From: Collinsella tanakaei
Lineage (GTDB): Bacteria > Actinomycetota > Coriobacteriia > Coriobacteriales > Coriobacteriaceae
Direction of reading: 5' to 3'
Assembly (NCBI RefSeq): GCF_021531055.1
Contig: NZ_JADYTL010000010.1
Coordinates: forward strand, 1-64,000
Length of the DNA stretch: 64,000 nucleotides
Positions 1 to 8,396 of this stretch are shown here, in pieces. The position numbers were made by a program, and so were the translations under genes. The notes under the pieces are model-generated. The model was not told the origin of the DNA. It made no database searches and saw only the letters and a list, made by a program, of their open reading frames with translations. The first letter of the stretch is position 1. Each line of letters starts with the position of its first letter.

Positions 1-19
1 GAACTACATACAAAACAAT

Positions 20-52
20 AAACGGCGGCGCCGCAATGCGGCGCCGCCGTTT
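20..52 (-). terminator. Perfect 15-bp hairpin
   Basis: Arms at 20-34 and 38-52 are perfectly complementary with a 3-base loop. Read on the minus strand the stem is followed by a T-rich tail, so it could end transcription of the flavoprotein gene whose stop lies at 188. It could also serve a plus-strand gene left of the window. Confidence 0.6.
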
Positions 53-187
53 GCATACGCGTGCAAACGCGGGAATTCAACTAGAAAGTGCCCGTTTTTG
101 TAACCGCCCGCCGGAACGAACGGTTTCGGGCGCTCGTCCGACGGGTCTGCTGCCGCGCAAGCGTCCAAAACGGACTTACCGCGCGGG

Positions 188-823
188 TCAGCGTACGAAA
201 TTCGTCCAGGTGCCGGCTTCCTGTTCGGGCAGCTCGATTCCGGCGGCACGCCCCGCCTCGATGCACTTGAGCATCCAGGCCATGTTGCGCCCGAGCTGGC
301 GCATGGTCCACAGGCCCTCTTCGTCCTGTTCCACCTGCTCGGCGCTGTTGCCGTGGACGTTGTTCCAGTAGCGCGAGCTCACGATGGGCATCTGCGAGAT
401 GGTAAAGAACTTCTGGATGTCATCGAGCGCGGCGGTGGTGCCCGCGCGGCGGGCGCTCGCCGCGGCCGCCGCCGGCTTGTAGGCGAACACGTTGGGCTGG
501 CCTGCGCGTCCGTTGGCGTAGAACAGGCGATCCATGAACGCGAGCAGCGAACCCGCGGCGTGCGCGTAGTGCACCGGCGCGCCGAACACGAAGCCGTCCG
601 CCTCGGCGGCCTTGATACGGAACTCGTTTACCACGTCGTCGAACACGCAGGCGCCTGTGGTTGAGCACCCACCGCATGCGACGCATCCGCCCACGGGTTT
701 GGCGCCGATCCAGAAGATCTCGGCCTCGATGCCGTCGTCCTCGAGCGTACGCGCGACCTCACGCAGCGCGCGGTCGGTGCAGCCGGCCTTGCGCGGGCTG
801 CCGTTGACGAGCATGACCTTCAT
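188..823 (-). CDS. Flavodoxin family iron-sulfur flavoprotein
   Basis: The 211-residue protein belongs to the NADPH-dependent FMN reductase/iron-sulfur flavoprotein superfamily. The N-terminal MKVMLVNGSPRKAG is the FMN phosphate-binding loop. A Cys-rich stretch around residues 47-60 (CVACGGC, then a fourth Cys) is the usual [4Fe-4S] or disulfide motif. GAPVHYAHAAG further on is the conserved second flavin loop. These proteins are soluble cytoplasmic electron carriers or reductases, and the physiological substrate cannot be told from sequence. The start at 823 has a strong GGAGG-type ribosome site. A hairpin separates it from the dehydrogenase upstream, so it may be transcribed alone. Confidence 0.85.
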   Translation of the reverse strand: MKVMLVNGSPRKAGCTDRALREVARTLEDDGIEAEIFWIGAKPVGGCVACGGCSTTGACVFDDVVNEFRIKAAEADGFVFGAPVHYAHAAGSLLAFMDRLFYANGRAGQPNVFAYKPAAAAASARRAGTTAALDDIQKFFTISQMPIVSSRYWNNVHGNSAEQVEQDEEGLWTMRQLGRNMAWMLKCIEAGRAAGIELPEQEAGTWTNFVR

Positions 824-851
824 GTCGATCCCTCCTCATGTGCTTTCCGCG

Positions 852-891
852 GCCGCTGCCGGCGGGAAAGTTCGTTCATGCCGGCAGCGGC
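852..891 (-). terminator. 12-bp hairpin directly after dehydrogenase stop
   Basis: Arms 852-863 and 880-891 are perfectly complementary around a 16-base loop and begin one base beyond the stop codon of the dehydrogenase at 892. No T-run follows, so this may be a weak or Rho-assisted terminator or simply mRNA-end protection. Confidence 0.45.
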
Positions 892-1830
892 TTAATGCGC
901 GACCTCGTTGCGCAGGGGCTCGCCGGCAGCCAGATGACGCAGGTTCTCCGCGGCGATCGCGGCGATGTTGTCGAGCACGGTGTACAGGTGGAACTGTCCG
1001 GCCACATGCGGGGTGATGAACAGGTTGGGCGCGTCCCACAGCGGGCTGTCGGCGGGCAGGGGCTCGGGCGTGGTCACATCGATGGCGGCGCCGGCGAGCT
1101 TGGTGCTCTCGAGCGCGGCGATCAGGTCGTCCTGTACGACGAGGTCACCGCGGCCGCCGTTGACGAAGTAGCAGCCCTGCTTGCACGCATCGAAGAACTT
1201 CTTGTCCGCCAGGCGGCGCGTCGCATCCGAACTCGGCAGGAACGACACGACGACGTCGGCGTCGGGCAGCAGGTCGAACAGCTCGTCCATCGTGCGCATG
1301 GCCTCGAAGCCCTCGGGTACCTCGCCCACGTGGCGACGCAGACCGCATACGTGCGCCCCCATGGCCGAGCAAAGCCGCGCGAAATGCGCGCCGATGTCGC
1401 CTGCGCCCAGCACGAGCACGCGCGTGTTCGCAAGCGTGGTGACCGGACCGCGGTCGGTCCATTCGTGCGCGCGCTGGTCGTCGCGATAGCCGATCAAGCG
1501 CTTCATAAGCGCGAGCAGCATGGCGAACATATGCTCGGACACGGCCTGGCCGTAGGCGCCGACGGCGCAGGTGAGCTTGACGTCGGCGGGCACCGTTCCC
1601 GCGGGGTTGACGTAGTTGTCGTAGCCCGCGGAGTTGAGCTGCAAAAGCTTGAGGTTGCGTGCCGCCGGCAGACGGTCGGGCGCCAGGCTGCCGATGATGG
1701 CGTCCGCGGCCTCGATCTGCTCGTCGGTCACGTCGGCCTTGGTGGTGTAGACGAACTCGGCATCCGGCGCGCCCGCTTCGAGGGTTGCGCGCTGTCCGTC
1801 GTGGAAGGGAAGAAGGACCAGGACGTTCAT
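892..1830 (-). CDS. D-2-hydroxyacid dehydrogenase (NAD-dependent)
   Basis: The 312-residue protein has the two-domain fold of D-isomer 2-hydroxyacid dehydrogenases. The Rossmann motif VLGAGDIGAHFARLC lies near residues 141-155. The conserved catalytic Arg is probably in VNGGRGDLV, the Glu in TTPEPLPADSPLW, and the His in FITPHVAG. Members reduce 2-keto acids or oxidise D-2-hydroxy acids with NAD(P)H, and substrate specificity is not predictable here. The gene follows the DXS-like gene on the same strand after 138 bp, so co-transcription is possible but not shown. Confidence 0.88.
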   Translation of the reverse strand: MNVLVLLPFHDGQRATLEAGAPDAEFVYTTKADVTDEQIEAADAIIGSLAPDRLPAARNLKLLQLNSAGYDNYVNPAGTVPADVKLTCAVGAYGQAVSEHMFAMLLALMKRLIGYRDDQRAHEWTDRGPVTTLANTRVLVLGAGDIGAHFARLCSAMGAHVCGLRRHVGEVPEGFEAMRTMDELFDLLPDADVVVSFLPSSDATRRLADKKFFDACKQGCYFVNGGRGDLVVQDDLIAALESTKLAGAAIDVTTPEPLPADSPLWDAPNLFITPHVAGQFHLYTVLDNIAAIAAENLRHLAAGEPLRNEVAH

Positions 1831-1968
1831 GGGGTCTCCGTTCGGATCGGTGCAGATGATCGCGCGCCGCGTGCCGTGCGCGCCGTATCAGTATAGCGCT
1901 CGGAACAAGGCGTCCGATATGGTCCGAAGCCCATCGATCGTCCGGCGCGCCCGCGCAGATAGCGGCGA

Positions 1969-3759
1969 TCAGCCGAGCAGCTCCAGCGTGTCGGCGGCCA
2001 TGGCCTCGATCGTCATGCCGTTGCGCGCGAGGAGCGCCTCGGGATCGTAGCGATCCGGGAATCCGGCGTGCACGCCGTGGCAGCGCACGCGCACGTCGCA
2101 CGGTCCCAGATAGCGCGCGACCTTCTCGCCCCAGCCGCCCTCGAGCACACCGTCCTCGAGGGTCACGATGAGCCGATGCGTGCATGCGAGCTCGTCGAGC
2201 AGGTCGCGGTCGAGCTCGTTGATGAAGCGCGGGTTCACGAGCGTGGCGCGGATGCCGACGCGGCGTTCGAGCTCGTCGGCGAGCAGCATGCCCTTTCCGA
2301 AGAAATCGCCGAGCGCCAAGATCACGACGTCGGAGCCCTCGCGCACCACCTGGTAGGAGGCGGATGCGTAGTCGCGCATCACCGTGCGGGGTGCGGCGAG
2401 GTCGGCGCCCTCGGGCATGCCGGCGGCCTCGGCCGCGGCGACCGGCACGCGGATCGCGACGGGCATCTCGCGCTGGCCGAGCGACCAGTCGAGCATGGCG
2501 AGGTACTCCTCGGCGCCGGTGGGGGCGAGGTAGCGCAGGCCGGGCATGTCGCCGAGCATGGCGATGTCGAAAAAGCCCAGATGCGTCTGGTCGGTGTTGC
2601 CGTACACGGACGAACCGTAGACGAGGATCGTGGCGGGTGCGGCATTGAGGCACAGGTCGTGCCACAACTCGTCGTAGGCGCGCTGCAAAAACGTGCCGTA
2701 CAGGCCGAGCACCGGCTTGGCGCCCGCCGCGGCGAGTGCGGTCGCGTACGTGACGGCGTGTTCCTCCGCGATGCCCACGTCCACGAATTGCGGACCCGCG
2801 GCGGCCCGGCGTTCGGGCGTGAAGCCCATGATATAGGGGGTCGCGGCGTTCACGGCGACGATGGAGCGGTCGCGCTCCATGCGGGGGATCAGGTGGGTGG
2901 CGGTGAGCTCGGCGTAGTCGACGTGCGCGGGTCTGTGAGCGGCCGACTTGGCGCCGGTCTCGATATCGAAGGGGCCCACGTGGTGCCAGGCCTCGGGGTC
3001 GGCCTCGGCGGGCGCGAATCCCATGCCCTTGACGGTATGCACGTGGAGCACGACCGGATGCTCGCAGCCGCGCAGCTCGGTGAGGGCGTCCACCAGGGCG
3101 AGCACGTCGTTGCCCGCCTCGAGGTAGCGGTAGTCGAGCCCGAGGGCGCAAAAGAAGTTGTTCGCGGCGCGGCCCTGCGTGGCGCGCAGCTCGGCGAGGT
3201 TGCGGTACAGGCCGCCGTGGTTCTCGGCGATGGACTGGTTGTTGTCGTTGATGACGATGATCAGGCCGCCGTCCAGCTCCGCGGCGTTGTCGAGCCCCTC
3301 GAACGCGAGGCCGCCCGAAAGCGACCCGTCGCCGATCACGGAGACGACGTCGTAGCTCGCGCCCATGAGGTCGCGCGCATGCGCGAGGCCGACGCCCAGA
3401 CCGATGGAGGTGGACGTGTGGCCCATGGCGAACAGGTCGTGCTCGGATTCGAGCGGGTTGGCGAAGCCCGAGGCGTCGTGGTAATGCGCCGGATCGATGA
3501 AGCTCTGCGCGCGGCCGGTCAGCGCCTTGTGCGCGTAGATCTGGTGCGAGACGTCGAAGACGATCTTGTCATGCGGGGAGTCGAACACCCGGTGCAAGGC
3601 GACGGTGAGTTCGATGACGCCGAGGTTGGGGGCGATGTGGCCGCCCACGCTCGCGGACGACTCGAGCAGCGCCTGGCGGATCTCCCGGCACAGGTCGGGG
3701 AGAGCGTCGCGATCGAGATGCTTGATATCGGCCGGTGATGCGATATGCGAAAGATACAT
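1969..3759 (-). CDS. 1-deoxy-D-xylulose-5-phosphate synthase-like transketolase
   Basis: This thiamine-diphosphate enzyme resembles DXS, which condenses pyruvate and glyceraldehyde-3-phosphate in the MEP isoprenoid pathway. Seen are the N-terminal SPADIKHL and GGHIAPNLGVIELT blocks, the ThDP/Mg motif GDGSLSGGLAFEG ending in NDNNQSIAEN, and a C-terminal transketolase domain with YGTFLQRAYDEL. Start 3759 (MYLSHIA) has a strong GGGAGGGG ribosome site 7 bases upstream; the frame stays open to 3897 but the extra residues do not look like DXS. At 596 residues it is shorter than standard DXS. Its FDVSHQ and GHTSTSIGLGVGLA motifs fit the shorter variant group known from lactobacilli, enterococci and clostridia, so it may be a paralogue and not the only dxs. 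Confidence 0.8.
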   Translation of the reverse strand: MYLSHIASPADIKHLDRDALPDLCREIRQALLESSASVGGHIAPNLGVIELTVALHRVFDSPHDKIVFDVSHQIYAHKALTGRAQSFIDPAHYHDASGFANPLESEHDLFAMGHTSTSIGLGVGLAHARDLMGASYDVVSVIGDGSLSGGLAFEGLDNAAELDGGLIIVINDNNQSIAENHGGLYRNLAELRATQGRAANNFFCALGLDYRYLEAGNDVLALVDALTELRGCEHPVVLHVHTVKGMGFAPAEADPEAWHHVGPFDIETGAKSAAHRPAHVDYAELTATHLIPRMERDRSIVAVNAATPYIMGFTPERRAAAGPQFVDVGIAEEHAVTYATALAAAGAKPVLGLYGTFLQRAYDELWHDLCLNAAPATILVYGSSVYGNTDQTHLGFFDIAMLGDMPGLRYLAPTGAEEYLAMLDWSLGQREMPVAIRVPVAAAEAAGMPEGADLAAPRTVMRDYASASYQVVREGSDVVILALGDFFGKGMLLADELERRVGIRATLVNPRFINELDRDLLDELACTHRLIVTLEDGVLEGGWGEKVARYLGPCDVRVRCHGVHAGFPDRYDPEALLARNGMTIEAMAADTLELLG

Positions 3760-3982
3760 CTGCGCGCCCCTCCCTTCGATGTCCGCTCGGCTTGCATCGA
3801 ACGCGCTTGCGTAACCAATCCAGTGTCTCACACTTTCCCGTGGGATGCGTGGCATCTGTGTGAGTGTCGCGACGTCGTCGGTGGTCGGAATCGTCATCCG
3901 CGCCGGTGAACGACGGTAAACGTAGCGCTGTCGCCCTCGTGTTGATTACGTGAGCGTGCAGCCGACCGTCCGAGCGCCCCGG

Positions 3983-4771
3983 CTAGCCTACGATGAGCTG
4001 GGCCAGCTTGATGAGGGCGATGAGGATGGAGCCACCGGCGACGATCGTCTTGAGCGTGGACGCGTCGATGCGGTGCGCGTTGGCGGCGCCTGCGAGGACG
4101 CCTGCTCCGTGGGCGATCAGGGCAGCGGGCAGCAGCGTCCACACCTCGGCGCCGATGGAGCCGCCGGCAAAGTAGCCGATTGCGGCTGGGATGCCCACGG
4201 CGACCGAGTCGATGAGTGCCATGGCGACGGCCTGGCGCGCGGGGATCCCGAACAGCATGAGCACGGGCACCACGAGCACCGGCCCACCGGCTCCCGACTC
4301 CGCGCACACGACGGCGGTGACTGCGCCGATGACGAACAGGACGACGGGGGAGGGTCGACCGGCGGCCTTCGGGTCGGAGCTGGCGTCTGCGGCGGTGTCC
4401 GAGCGCGCGGCGTCAGCCCGTATGCGGATGAGCACCGAGGTGCCGCTTGCCAGCACAACCAGGTATAGGATGACCGCGAGGACCGCGGGCGGCAAGATGA
4501 GCCCCACGCGCGTGCCCGCGACCGCACCGATCAGGCTTCCGGCGAGCAGGCTCGCGCTGGCGCGCAGCGGCAGATCGCCGGTCTTGCGGTAGGCGGGGCA
4601 GCCCAGGATGCCCGACACGATGAAGGCGGCAAACGACAGCGCGAGGCTCTCGATGGGCGTCAGGCCGAGAAAGCCTGCGTAGAACATCGGCAGCAGGAAG
4701 CCGGCGATGCCGGTCAGGCCGATGCAGGCGCCGACGAGCGCGTTCATGAGGGTGACAAGGAACAGGGTCAT
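3983..4771 (-). CDS. TauE/SafE family sulfite exporter-like permease
   Basis: The 262-residue integral membrane protein has two homologous halves, each opening with a glycine-rich motif (LVGACIGLTGIAGFLLP near the N-terminus, AVVCAESGAGGPVLVVP in the second half), as in TauE/SafE permeases. A polar linker of about 25 residues rich in Ala, Asp and Ser lies between the halves. The family exports sulfite, sulfoacetate or other organic anions, and the substrate here is unknown. Start 4771 is chosen because hydrophobic sequence begins there; the 30 residues readable upstream are polar and overlap a palindromic repeat. It may share a transcript with the DXS-like gene 223 bp downstream. Confidence 0.82.
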   Translation of the reverse strand: MTLFLVTLMNALVGACIGLTGIAGFLLPMFYAGFLGLTPIESLALSFAAFIVSGILGCPAYRKTGDLPLRASASLLAGSLIGAVAGTRVGLILPPAVLAVILYLVVLASGTSVLIRIRADAARSDTAADASSDPKAAGRPSPVVLFVIGAVTAVVCAESGAGGPVLVVPVLMLFGIPARQAVAMALIDSVAVGIPAAIGYFAGGSIGAEVWTLLPAALIAHGAGVLAGAANAHRIDASTLKTIVAGGSILIALIKLAQLIVG

Positions 4772-4793
4772 AAAGGGCTTCTTTTCATGAGAT

Positions 4794-4824
4794 GGGTTGG
4801 CTGGGGACGTGTTCCGTTCAACCC
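4794..4824. repeat. REP-like palindrome, GGGGACGTGTTCC family
   Basis: GGGTTGG and CAACCC arms flank the core GGGGACGTGTTCCGTT. The same core recurs at 7931-7961 and, degenerate, at 14006-14030. A second CGTCCCC arm at 4851-4860 can also pair with the core. Confidence 0.65.
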
Positions 4825-4916
4825 GTTTTTGGGTGAGCTGCAAGGCAGGGCGCGTCCCCACCGAGGCGGATCCCGGCGGGGACGCGTGGGGTCGACGGGA
4901 GACGCGTGCGGTCCCG

Positions 4917-6248
4917 TTACGCGTTCAGGTCGTCCAGGTAGGCCTGGTACTCGTCAGCCTCGGCGAGGATGGCGTCCTCGTCCAGGGTGAGCACGCGGCG
5001 GTCGGCCATGATCAGGCGTCCGTCGACCACCATGTCGCGCACGTCCGAGCCGGTCGTGCATTCCACGAGGGTGTTGACCACGTTGCCGGACGGGTACATA
5101 CCGGCGTTGCGCAAGTCGACGGTGATGAGGTCGGCGACGGCACCCGGCTCGATGCGGCCGGCATCCGGCTCGCCCAAGAACACGTAGCCGTTCTCGGTCG
5201 CCATGTTGACGATGGCGCGCGCCGGCATGACAGCGGGGTCGGCGATGGGCACGCCGTGCTCGACGTTCATGATCGAGCGGAACAGGCGCATCTCGGCCCA
5301 TAGTGACAGACCGCCGTGGGCGGCACCGTCTGAGCCTAGGCCCTCGACCACGCCGCGGCTGCGCAGGCTCGGGGTCTCGGGCGTGGCCTTGGCGCAATTG
5401 GAGAACGGGCAGTGGCACACCTTGACGCCGCGCTCCACGAGGATGTTCTTCTCGACCTCGGAAAGCATGAGGCAGTGGGCGCCCAGGAAGCGCTCGGAGA
5501 GCACGTTTCCCAGGCGCTCCAGGTACTCGAAGGGACGGACACCCTGGTTTTGCAGGCTGTAGTTGACCTCGGCGGCGTACTCGTTCATGTGCGCCTGCAG
5601 CAGGGCGCCGCGCTCGTTGGCGTGGTCGGCGGTCTTGCGGATAAGCTCCTCGGAGCAGCTCATGAGCGCGCGCAGGGCGTAGGCGACATGCAGGCGGCCC
5701 TCGGCTGCGCCGTTCCAGCGATCGTAGAGGCCATCGGCCGCCGCGACGGCCTCATCGCAGGTCATGGCGATGGATGCGGGTAGACCGGGCTGGTCCATGG
5801 TCGATACGGATAGTACGCCGCGCAGGCCCGCCTGCTCGTAGACCGTCGCCGCCTCATCCATGAAGTACGACCCGGCATCCGCGAACGCCGCGGTGCCGTT
5901 CTTGATCATCTCGAGGGCCGAGAGCTTTGCCGACAGGCGCATGAGCTCCGGGGTGAGCGTGGACTCGAACGGCAGCATGATGCGCGTCCAGATCATGGGC
6001 AGCTCGTCGAGCACGCGGCCGCGCAGCAGCTGCTGGCCGGTGTGCGTGTGGCAATCGACCAGGCCCGGCATGACGAGCTTGTGCGTGCCGTCGATGCGCG
6101 TGGCGGCCTCGAGCACGGCATCCGCCTCGGCGTCCGCGTCGCGCACAAAGGCGATCTTGCCCTCGGCGATACCGACGGTCCGATGACGCGCAACACCCTC
6201 GGCATGCGGCATAAGTACGCTCACATTTTCGATAACGATATCAACCAT
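4917..6248 (-). CDS. Amidohydrolase family protein (SsnA/chlorohydrolase type)
   Basis: The 443-residue protein is a metal-dependent hydrolase of the cytosine deaminase/atrazine chlorohydrolase/SAH deaminase superfamily. Seen are the N-terminal beta-sandwich, MPGLVDCHTHTGQQ carrying the HxH metal ligands near residue 66, the QAHMNE ligand His/Glu, GAHCLMLS and GSDGAAHGG with the catalytic Asp, and a closing DLITVDL sandwich segment. Likely chemistry is deamination or hydrolysis of a nitrogen heterocycle or thio-purine derivative. Upstream on the same strand lie two membrane-protein genes, which suggests uptake coupled to catabolism, but a long nested hairpin interrupts the spacing. The exact substrate is unknown. 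Confidence 0.82.
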   Translation of the reverse strand: MVDIVIENVSVLMPHAEGVARHRTVGIAEGKIAFVRDADAEADAVLEAATRIDGTHKLVMPGLVDCHTHTGQQLLRGRVLDELPMIWTRIMLPFESTLTPELMRLSAKLSALEMIKNGTAAFADAGSYFMDEAATVYEQAGLRGVLSVSTMDQPGLPASIAMTCDEAVAAADGLYDRWNGAAEGRLHVAYALRALMSCSEELIRKTADHANERGALLQAHMNEYAAEVNYSLQNQGVRPFEYLERLGNVLSERFLGAHCLMLSEVEKNILVERGVKVCHCPFSNCAKATPETPSLRSRGVVEGLGSDGAAHGGLSLWAEMRLFRSIMNVEHGVPIADPAVMPARAIVNMATENGYVFLGEPDAGRIEPGAVADLITVDLRNAGMYPSGNVVNTLVECTTGSDVRDMVVDGRLIMADRRVLTLDEDAILAEADEYQAYLDDLNA

Positions 6249-6344
6249 GGAAAACCCTCCAACTAAAACCTAAGCAGCGAAGGCGTGATCGACGCCGTCG
6301 CAGCGGCAGCTCGTCCTCCCCGGCGCGATCAGATTGGCTACCGA

Positions 6345-6448
6345 GGATGGAGGATATCCCTCAAGTGCAGTTCCGCATGAGCAGGAGGCGCCAGCGGCGC
6401 CTCCGTCGCGAAGAGGACTGTCTGAGCATTGAGGGATATCCTCCATCC
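6345..6448. repeat. Long nested inverted repeat between membrane-protein and amidohydrolase genes
   Basis: Perfect 19-bp arms at 6345-6363 and 6430-6448 enclose 66 bases. Inside is a perfect 9-bp hairpin with arms 6384-6392 and 6396-6404 and a 3-base loop. It occupies half of the 212-bp gap between the minus-strand gene ending at 6461 and the amidohydrolase start at 6248. It could be a terminator, a processing site or a REP/MITE-like element. Confidence 0.75.
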
Positions 6449-6460
6449 CCGCATGTCAGC

Positions 6461-6910
6461 CTAAATCGCGCCGGTGAGGCCGAGCAGCAGCTGCGAGATG
6501 ACGGCGGTGAGCACGAACGAGCCCGTCATGAAGACGATGCCGACCACGACCATCTTCCAGCCCTGCTTGGCAAAGAATCCGAGCTGGTCGGCGACGCCGA
6601 TACCGGCGAACGCGCCCACGAGTGCGAGCGGCGCGGTGAGGTCGATGACCGCGACCGACGAGATCACGAAGTCGCGGATCGGCGAGATCGGGCAGGCGAC
6701 CAGCAGGCCGAGCACCGACACGTACGCCACGATGGGGAGCTTGAGCGGGATGAGCTTGGTGCATGCCATGCCCAGCAGCAACAGCACGATGACCACGCAG
6801 ATACCCGGCAGGCTCTCGGCGATGCCCACCTGGAAGCCCACGAAGTTGGCAAGGGCGATGCCGATACCGGAGAGCACGAACAAAAAGCCCCATTCGATCG
6901 AGCGCATCAT
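6461..6910 (-). CDS. Small integral membrane protein, coupled partner of the DUF3100-like gene
   Basis: The 149-residue protein is almost entirely hydrophobic, with about four or five predicted membrane spans (FLFVLSGIGIALANFVGF, CVVIVLLLLGMAC and others) and no soluble domain. Start 6910 opens with MMRSIEW one base after the stop of the preceding gene, so translation is coupled, and the ribosome site GGACGG lies inside that gene. The tight pairing suggests the two proteins form one transporter. No family is recognised with certainty, and a split of a single ancestral membrane protein is possible. Confidence 0.7.
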   Translation of the reverse strand: MMRSIEWGFLFVLSGIGIALANFVGFQVGIAESLPGICVVIVLLLLGMACTKLIPLKLPIVAYVSVLGLLVACPISPIRDFVISSVAVIDLTAPLALVGAFAGIGVADQLGFFAKQGWKMVVVGIVFMTGSFVLTAVISQLLLGLTGAI

Positions 6911-6911
6911 G

Positions 6912-7832
6912 CTACTCACCGTCCTTTTCCTTGGCCTGCACGTTTGCGGCGGCGTCACCGGAGCCGGCCTGTCCGAGGACCTCGGACGGCTCGTGGCGCC
7001 ATGCGGCGAAGCGCGGCTCGAGCTTCTTGTACAGCCAACCGGTGAAGGGCAGGGCGACGAACATCGCCAGGTATACGCCGTCGATGCCGGCGATGGTCTG
7101 CGACGCGCTCGCGAGTGCGGTGATCTGGTCGGCTTGGCCGGGATAGATCACCGACAGCGACCCCACGGCGGCGGCCATCATGATGCCGGCACCCACGCCG
7201 GCGGCAAGGCCGAGCGCGAGCGGGTGGAAGATGTTGAAGGCGGCCACGATGCTCGCCATCAGGCCGAAGTAGATAGTGCCGAGCATGCCGCCCACCACGT
7301 AGATGGACAGGCTGCCGCGTGCCTCGGGGCTCTCGGCGCCGAAGACGTCGGTGGTGACGGCGAGGTTGGTCTCGCGGTTGATGGAACTCGCGGCGCCGAT
7401 CGCCTCGCGCTTGAGGCCGAGCGCGAGCGCCACGGGCAGGGCGATCACGATGGTGAGGATGTCGCCCGCGGCATGGCTGAACAGGGCGGGACCCGCCGAC
7501 ACAACCGTGTCGAGCGCAGCGCCGGCGTTGATGCCGAGCTTGGCGATGAACGGGCAGATCGCCACGATCACGAGTTTGGACGCCGCTTTGACCTCGCGCG
7601 ACTTGAAGATCTTGGCGACGCTCGGGCCGGATAGGATGCCCAAGATGAGCGAGTAGAAGATGGGGAACAAGATAAGCTGTCCCGGTCCCACCGGCACGGC
7701 GATCTGTCCGATCGCACTCGCCACCACGGCGAATACGAGGGCGACGATGTAGATCTTCCATTCGGCGCGGATGCGCTCGGCAAGCGAGATGTACGCGTAC
7801 GCGGAAGCTTGCGGTTTGGCGTTGTCAGCCAC
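6912..7832 (-). CDS. DUF3100-like integral membrane protein, putative transporter
   Basis: The 306-residue protein has roughly eight to ten hydrophobic spans and conserved-looking polar loops such as VGPGQLILFPIFY, SINRETNLAVTTDVFG and SLSVIYPGQADQITALA. It resembles the uncharacterised DUF3100 membrane family. GTG at 7832 is taken as start because GGGGAGGA lies 8 bases upstream; the longer frame to 7910 has a weak start. It is coupled to the small membrane protein at 6910 and shares the strand with the amidohydrolase and the LysR gene. Together these suggest a regulated uptake and catabolism locus, which is inference only. Confidence 0.68.
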   Translation of the reverse strand: MADNAKPQASAYAYISLAERIRAEWKIYIVALVFAVVASAIGQIAVPVGPGQLILFPIFYSLILGILSGPSVAKIFKSREVKAASKLVIVAICPFIAKLGINAGAALDTVVSAGPALFSHAAGDILTIVIALPVALALGLKREAIGAASSINRETNLAVTTDVFGAESPEARGSLSIYVVGGMLGTIYFGLMASIVAAFNIFHPLALGLAAGVGAGIMMAAAVGSLSVIYPGQADQITALASASQTIAGIDGVYLAMFVALPFTGWLYKKLEPRFAAWRHEPSEVLGQAGSGDAAANVQAKEKDGE

Positions 7833-8396
7833 GGGTCTTCCTCCCCAAATCGTATGCCTGCTGCGCGCGGCGCGACTGTTTAGCCGCTTGAACGCGCAGG
7901 TCATAAGCATGCATCAGCGAGGTTGGTTGGGGGTTGGGTGGGGACGTGTTCCGTTCAACCCATTTGCGTCGGTGTGAAAAAACGTCTGACGTTCTTCACC
8001 CGCAGGGCGGATCGCAGAGGTGTTCTTTTATTGTTTCCAGCAGATGACAAACGTGCTACGTCTTCTTTTCCATGTGATGAATTTCGGCGTCGAGCGCGTT
8101 GCGCCCCACGTCGCCGTGGCACGATACGCTCGAGCGCATCGTGTGCCCATCGGATTCAAGGATTGCGGAGGCGATCATCATGGGATATATCCGACAGACT
8201 GGCGACGTTGCCGTAGTGGATGCGCAACCCGCCTGGCAGCCGAGGGGAATCGAGCTTCTCGCGCCTCGTCGTGACGAGCGTCGCGAGGAGCGTGACGCCG
8301 CGGTGCCGTCCATGGCATATCTTTGGTCGATGTCGTTTTTGGCAGACCAGGGACTCTCCCAGATGAGCATGTGAAAACGGCAGACGCTATTGCGCG
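7833..8396. other. 564-bp intergenic region with two palindromic elements
   Basis: This is the likely promoter region of the membrane-protein operon. It holds a GGGGACGTGTTCC element at 7931-7961 followed at once by a GTGAAAA-CGTCTGACG-TTCTTCAC palindrome at 7974-7999. Short open frames at 8020-8374 show no recognisable protein and no clear ribosome site, so no gene is called. Confidence 0.55.
7931..7999. repeat. Tandem of two different REP-like palindromes
   Basis: 7931-7961 repeats the element at 4794-4824 almost exactly (GGGTTGG arm, core GGGGACGTGTTCCGTT, CAACCC arm). 7974-7999 has GTGAA/TTCAC arms around the core CGTCTGACG, which recurs near 39720 and 46320. Confidence 0.65.

Noticed and set aside
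3760-3897. N-terminal extension of the DXS-like protein
   Set aside because: The frame is open, but the strong ribosome site and family alignment place the start at 3759.
8099-8374. 91-residue open frame between the DUF3100-like and LysR genes
   Set aside because: No ribosome site, no recognisable protein, and an equally long frame on the other strand.
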